Positions 7,855 through 10,343 of a stretch of 10,343 nucleotides of DNA are shown in pieces (positions within the stretch are counted from its first letter, which is position 1; each line of letters opens with the position of its first letter). The notes below the pieces were generated by a model. That model searched no databases, was not told the DNA's origin, and saw only the letters and a program-made list of their open reading frames with translations. Source of the DNA: an uncultured Ruminococcus sp. Lineage in GTDB: Bacteria > Bacillota > Clostridia > Oscillospirales > Ruminococcaceae. The stretch spans positions 1-10,343 of the forward strand of contig CACZQG010000092.1 in the NCBI GenBank assembly GCA_902783235.1, in the 5' to 3' direction. Both the position numbers and the translations under genes were made by a program.

Positions 7855-8722
7855 TCAATACCTCCGGGAAGTATAACTGCGTAAAGACAAACAGACAATA
7901 GACCGCCCCAAGAAGAATAAGCACCTTATCCCCCAGTATCATATCAACAGGATTTCCTGAGCTGTCATTTTCAAGAGCAAATGTATATCTCATGACCATG
8001 ATAATAACAAGAGGCGTGGTATATATCATTCCATGAAGTACGGTAGTATCTACGCTCCATAAAGCATAGAACACAAGAAATATACCAAGATACATATACA
8101 TACTGCTGTTAAGGTACTGCTCACTGTATTTGCTCAATACCGAACGTGCCTGGTCTCCGCAATGGATCTTTTCATTTCTGCGCTTGCCAAATGCCATAAA
8201 CAGAGACAGGGCAATAAGTGTCAGATAAAGCCAGCTGGATATCCTGACACCGGTAACTCTTGATCCGTAAAACATTCTCAATACAAAACCGGAAACAAGT
8301 ATCACAAGATCTATGACCGGTCTGTTTTTCAGCTCGACGCTGTATAATATATTCAACACCAGATAAATAACAGGAATAAACATACCTACACTCAGACCGC
8401 AAAGCAATAGATCCAGAAATAAAGGAACAGCTATACATATAACCAGTAAAACAACGCCTTCCCTTACAGATACTCTGCCACTTGCTATGGGTCGATGGCA
8501 TTTTTCCGGATGCATTCTGTCCTTCTCCCTGTCACAAAGGTCATTCAGGACATATATCGCCGAGGAAAGAAGCGAAAAGATAATAAATCCCCATAAGGAG
8601 CGGATAAGTGTACTCTTTTCTAATATAGTACCGCCATAAAAAGCAGGTATCAGAACAATTATATTTTTTAACCAATGTTTAACACGTATCAAACGGATAT
8701 AGTCTATTGTTTTTTTCATCAT
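7835..8722 (-). CDS. UbiA-family polyprenyl-phosphate phosphoribosyltransferase-like membrane protein
   Basis: A 295-residue integral membrane protein with about nine membrane segments. The first aspartate-rich motif is NDLCDREKDRMHPEKCHRP (60-78) followed by IASG, the form seen in decaprenyl-phosphate phosphoribosyltransferase (Rv3806c) rather than in quinone or heme prenyltransferases. The second conserved block, YSVELKNRPVIDLVILVSGF (127-146), then VLR, a glycine-rich stretch and SSWLYLTLIALSLFMAFGKR (162-181), also matches that branch. That enzyme moves phosphoribose from PRPP to decaprenyl phosphate on the inner face of the membrane. The start is the first of two adjacent ATGs (8720-8722), with GAGGGG seven bases upstream. 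The gene leads a three-gene operon with a HAD phosphatase and a large membrane protein. The subfamily call is from recalled motifs. Other UbiA transferases remain possible. Confidence 0.85.
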   Translation of the reverse strand: MMKKTIDYIRLIRVKHWLKNIIVLIPAFYGGTILEKSTLIRSLWGFIIFSLLSSAIYVLNDLCDREKDRMHPEKCHRPIASGRVSVREGVVLLVICIAVPLFLDLLLCGLSVGMFIPVIYLVLNILYSVELKNRPVIDLVILVSGFVLRMFYGSRVTGVRISSWLYLTLIALSLFMAFGKRRNEKIHCGDQARSVLSKYSEQYLNSSMYMYLGIFLVFYALWSVDTTVLHGMIYTTPLVIIMVMRYTFALENDSSGNPVDMILGDKVLILLGAVYCLFVFTQLYFPEVLNEYLRF

Positions 8723-8754
8723 TTGATATCCCCTCTAAACAATTACTGCTTCAT

Positions 8755-8790
8755 TTGTATAATATGTTCTGAATTATCCCAAAACAGTTT
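8755..8790 (-). promoter_or_regulatory. Tentative promoter region of the UbiA-type operon
   Basis: Read leftward, TATTAT (complement of 8759-8764) and the overlapping TATACA could act as -10 boxes about 35-45 bases before the start codon. The matching -35 (TGTTTT or TTTTGG, around 8779-8787) is poor. A second choice is TATAGA near 8797-8802 with TGACGG 17 bases before it, which overlaps the hairpin. Neither is strong, so only the region is proposed. Confidence 0.25.
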
Positions 8791-8813
8791 TATTTCTATA
8801 GTATATATAATAT

Positions 8814-8848
8814 GCGACCGTCACTACGCTTTCACGCAGAACGGTCGC
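8814..8848 (-). other. G+C-rich hairpin in the leader or upstream region of the UbiA-type operon
   Basis: GCGACCGT (8814-8821) pairs perfectly with ACGGTCGC (8841-8848). Read on the minus strand, an inner CTGCG/CGTAG helix with one G-U pair and a six-base loop stacks inside it. On the plus strand that inner pair becomes an A-C mismatch, so the structure fits minus-strand RNA better. No T run follows in the minus direction, so it is not a standard terminator. It could be a leader structure, a protein-binding site or a processing site. Confidence 0.5.
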
Positions 8849-8853
8849 TTTCA

Positions 8854-8881
8854 ATAACGTTAATTAATGTTGGAGCGTTAT
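8854..8881. repeat. Inverted repeat ATAACG-16-CGTTAT
   Basis: Six-base arms (8854-8859 and 8876-8881) separated by 16 bases. The left arm overlaps the perfect palindrome TAACGTTA (8855-8862), and TTAATTAA (8860-8867) follows. The arms are spaced like half-sites of a dimeric regulator, upstream of the UbiA-type operon. Short arms in A/T-rich DNA can arise by chance. Confidence 0.3.
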
Positions 8882-8904
8882 CAATAAAAGACAAAACTGC
8901 TGAT

Positions 8905-8921
8905 AAAAAGTCCGGATCCGG
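8905..8921 (-). terminator. Weak candidate terminator downstream of prfB
   Basis: On the minus strand, a ten-base palindrome CCGGATCCGG (8912-8921) is followed after two bases by five T (complement of A 8905-8909). A self-paired palindrome leaves only a three-bp stem with a four-base loop, so it would be weak. It is nonetheless the only G+C stem followed by a T run between prfB and the next gene. Confidence 0.25.
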
Positions 8922-8952
8922 TTATTTAAACATATTATCAAATGGTAATAGA

Positions 8953-8984
8953 AATATTAATTAAATAATTAAATAATTAATATT
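8953..8984. repeat. A/T-only inverted repeat with an internal 8-bp tandem repeat
   Basis: AATATTAATTA (8953-8963) is perfectly complementary to TAATTAATATT (8974-8984), with a ten-base spacer. The same stretch contains nearly three copies of AATTAAAT in tandem (from 8959). It lies 39 bases past the prfB stop. It may shape the end of the prfB transcript or be low-complexity spacer. Confidence 0.5.
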
Positions 8985-9022
8985 AAATCTAATATATAAA
9001 AGATGAATAAACAAATTATTGA

Positions 9023-10144
9023 TCATTTGCCTTCAATGTTTCCATGAGACAGCTCTTTCAGGTAAGCATTTATAAAGCCGTCAAGATCCCCGTCCATTAC
9101 GGCATTTATATTACCTGTTTCAAAGTTTGTTCTGTGATCCTTTACCATAGTGTAGGGCATGAATACGTAGGAGCGTATCTGAGCACCCCATGCTATCTCC
9201 TTCTGAACGCCTTTGATATCAGATATCTTCTCTAAGTGCTCTCTTTCCTTTATTTCGATAAGCTTGGATTTAAGCATCTTCAAAGCGTATTCCTTATTCT
9301 GGAACTGGCTTCGCTGGGTCTGACAGGCTGTAACGATACCTGTAGGAATATGCGTGATACGTACAGCAGATGAGGTCTTGTTGATATGCTGACCACCGGC
9401 ACCACTTGCACGGTATACGTCCATTTTTATTTCCTCAGGTCTGATCTCAACCTCAATATTGTCATCTATCTCAGGCATTATCTCAATAGCTGCAAAGGAT
9501 GTATGCCGCCTTCCCGATGAGTCAAATGGTGACACACGAACAAGTCTGTGTACACCTGATTCGGATTTGAGAAAACCGTAAGCGTTCTCCCCCTCCACCA
9601 TCATAGATGCACTTTTAAGTCCTGCCTCATCACCATCAAGATAATCCAGAAGGGTTATCTTGAAATCGTGATTTTCTGCCCAGCGGTTATACATTCTGTA
9701 AAGCATCTCTGCCCAGTCCTGAGCCTCTGTACCACCTGCTCCTGCGTGGAAAGTGATGATAGCATTACTGCTGTCATACTCCCCTGTAAGAAGTGTGGCA
9801 AGCTTCTGGTTTTCAAGCTTTTTCTTAAATTCCTCCAGACTCTCGGCGATGCTTTCCGCTTCACTTTCGTCCCCTTCCTCAATAGACAGCTCGGTAAGAG
9901 TAATAAGGTCATCCAGGTCTGTGGACAGCCCTTCAAGTGCTGCTATCTTGTTTTCTATAGATTTTGTACGCTGCAGGATCTTCTGTGAGTTTTCCAGATC
10001 ATCCCAGAATCCCGGCTCTGCAGCCTTGTTTCTGAGCTCTTCCAGCTCTATTTTTGCGTTTTCGATGTTAAGCACGTCTGACAGCTCCTTGATCTCCGGA
10101 ACATACGACGCAAGCTCACTTTTAAGTTCATCTAAAAGTACCAT
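9023..10144 (-). CDS. prfB: Peptide chain release factor 2 (RF2), without programmed frameshift
   Basis: RF2 reads UAA and UGA in the ribosomal A site and triggers release of the finished protein. The 373 residues form one unbroken frame. The stop-recognition tripeptide SPF is at 205-207, which identifies RF2 rather than RF1. The catalytic GGQ is at 250-252 within RASGAGGQHINKTSSA. Residue 246 is alanine, as in most bacteria, rather than the threonine of E. coli K-12. An N-terminal coiled domain covers about 1-115. Most bacterial prfB genes carry an in-frame UGA near codon 25 in the context CTT TGA C. Here the matching place reads CTT AAC (10072-10067), so the autoregulatory frameshift is absent. 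ATG 10144 has AAGGAG five bases upstream (10150-10155), and a near-consensus promoter lies at 10186-10214. No lesion is seen. Confidence 0.97.
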   Translation of the reverse strand: MVLLDELKSELASYVPEIKELSDVLNIENAKIELEELRNKAAEPGFWDDLENSQKILQRTKSIENKIAALEGLSTDLDDLITLTELSIEEGDESEAESIAESLEEFKKKLENQKLATLLTGEYDSSNAIITFHAGAGGTEAQDWAEMLYRMYNRWAENHDFKITLLDYLDGDEAGLKSASMMVEGENAYGFLKSESGVHRLVRVSPFDSSGRRHTSFAAIEIMPEIDDNIEVEIRPEEIKMDVYRASGAGGQHINKTSSAVRITHIPTGIVTACQTQRSQFQNKEYALKMLKSKLIEIKEREHLEKISDIKGVQKEIAWGAQIRSYVFMPYTMVKDHRTNFETGNINAVMDGDLDGFINAYLKELSHGNIEGK

Positions 10145-10185
10145 ATTTTCTCCTTATAACTGTTACTGCATAACTAATCTATTAT

Positions 10186-10214
10186 ATTATATCACAAAAC
10201 AGCTTAAAATGCAA
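10186..10214 (-). promoter_or_regulatory. Sigma-70/SigA-type promoter of prfB
   Basis: On the minus strand, -35 TTGCAT (10214-10209), a 17-base spacer, then a perfect -10 TATAAT (10191-10186), preceded by TGA to give an extended -10. Transcription would start near 10179, leaving a leader of about 35 bases that includes the AAGGAG site. This is the best promoter match in the window. Confidence 0.8.
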
Positions 10215-10290
10215 ATACTTTTTGTTTTTTCACACGGAAATCAATTTTAGTAAGCTATTTGTAATAAACTATGAATTACTTAAATACAAA

Positions 10291-10343
10291 AGTTTAGGTC
10301 AAGCCTTTTCAAAGGCTTGCGGTGTCCAGAGGCAGAGCCTCGG
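10291..10343. repeat. Hairpin-rich repeat-like element, cut by the window edge
   Basis: Two hairpins follow each other. CAAGCCTTT (10300-10308) pairs perfectly with AAAGGCTTG (10311-10319) around two bases. GAGGC (10329-10333) pairs with GCCTC (10337-10341) around AGA. The G+C-rich sequence contrasts with the A/T-rich spacer before it. From memory it resembles dispersed intergenic repeats found in many copies in Ruminococcus-type genomes, which was not checked. The first hairpin is not followed by a T run, so it is not a standard terminator. Confidence 0.5.

Larger units (their letters stand above)
8723..9022. other. Gene-free stretch between prfB and the UbiA-type gene
   Basis: No convincing coding frame is seen on either strand. 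Both flanking genes point left, so this stretch must hold the end of the prfB transcript and probably the start of the UbiA-HAD-membrane-protein transcript. It contains an A/T-only inverted repeat (8953-8984), a CCGGATCCGG palindrome (8912-8921), a six-base inverted repeat (8854-8881), a G+C-rich hairpin (8814-8848) and A/T-rich promoter-like DNA (8750-8812). Confidence 0.6.

Noticed and set aside
8172..8501. 109-codon minus-strand frame within the UbiA-type gene
   Set aside because: It is a different-frame shadow of a clearly conserved membrane protein and has no start signal.
9753..10250. 165-codon open frame on the plus strand
   Set aside because: It is antisense to prfB, very serine-rich (a shadow of prfB codons), and runs into the prfB promoter.

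Overview
The window looks like chromosomal DNA of a low-G+C Gram-positive bacterium, most likely a Clostridia member of the Ruminococcus/Oscillospiraceae type. The protein sequences of RadC, UvrB, UvrA and RF2 suggest this, as do strong AAGGAG-type ribosome binding sites, moderately A+T-rich DNA, and an edge repeat that resembles (from memory only) dispersed intergenic repeats of that family. There is no phage, transposase, tRNA, rRNA or CRISPR signal.

Layout: (1) 3-129, + strand: the last ~42 codons of an unrecognised gene, apparently frameshifted in a run of five G. (2) 157-5666, + strand: radC, uvrB and uvrA, tightly packed in one direction. radC encodes a JAMM-domain protein; uvrB and uvrA encode the damage-recognition core of nucleotide excision repair. 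uvrA is full length and conserved throughout but carries one in-frame TAA at codon 665, between its second Walker A motif and the rest of its second ATPase domain. (3) 5668-5714: a bidirectional terminator filling the gap between convergent genes. (4) 8722-5721, - strand: a three-gene operon of a UbiA-family membrane transferase resembling decaprenyl-phosphate phosphoribosyltransferase (mycobacterial Rv3806c), a cytosolic HAD-IB phosphatase overlapping it by 20 nt, and a large multi-pass membrane protein that may be a GT-C-type glycosyltransferase. (5) 8723-9022: a 300-base gene-free stretch with several inverted repeats. (6) 10144-9023, - strand: prfB (release factor 2) with a near-consensus promoter and no trace of the usual programmed frameshift. 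(7) 10291-10343: the start of a hairpin-rich repeat cut by the window edge.

How the genes may work together: UvrA and UvrB form the damage-scanning complex, so loss of full-length UvrA would disable excision repair unless the stop is suppressed or is a sequence error. In the minus-strand operon, the inferred order is phosphoribosyl transfer to a polyprenyl phosphate, removal of the 5-phosphate, then use of the lipid-linked pentose by a membrane glycosyltransferase on the outer face. This would be a reduced, non-mycobacterial version of the decaprenyl-phospho-pentose pathway and is the best candidate here for an under-described system. The two coding lesions (the G5 frameshift and the uvrA stop) should first be checked as possible sequencing or assembly errors.
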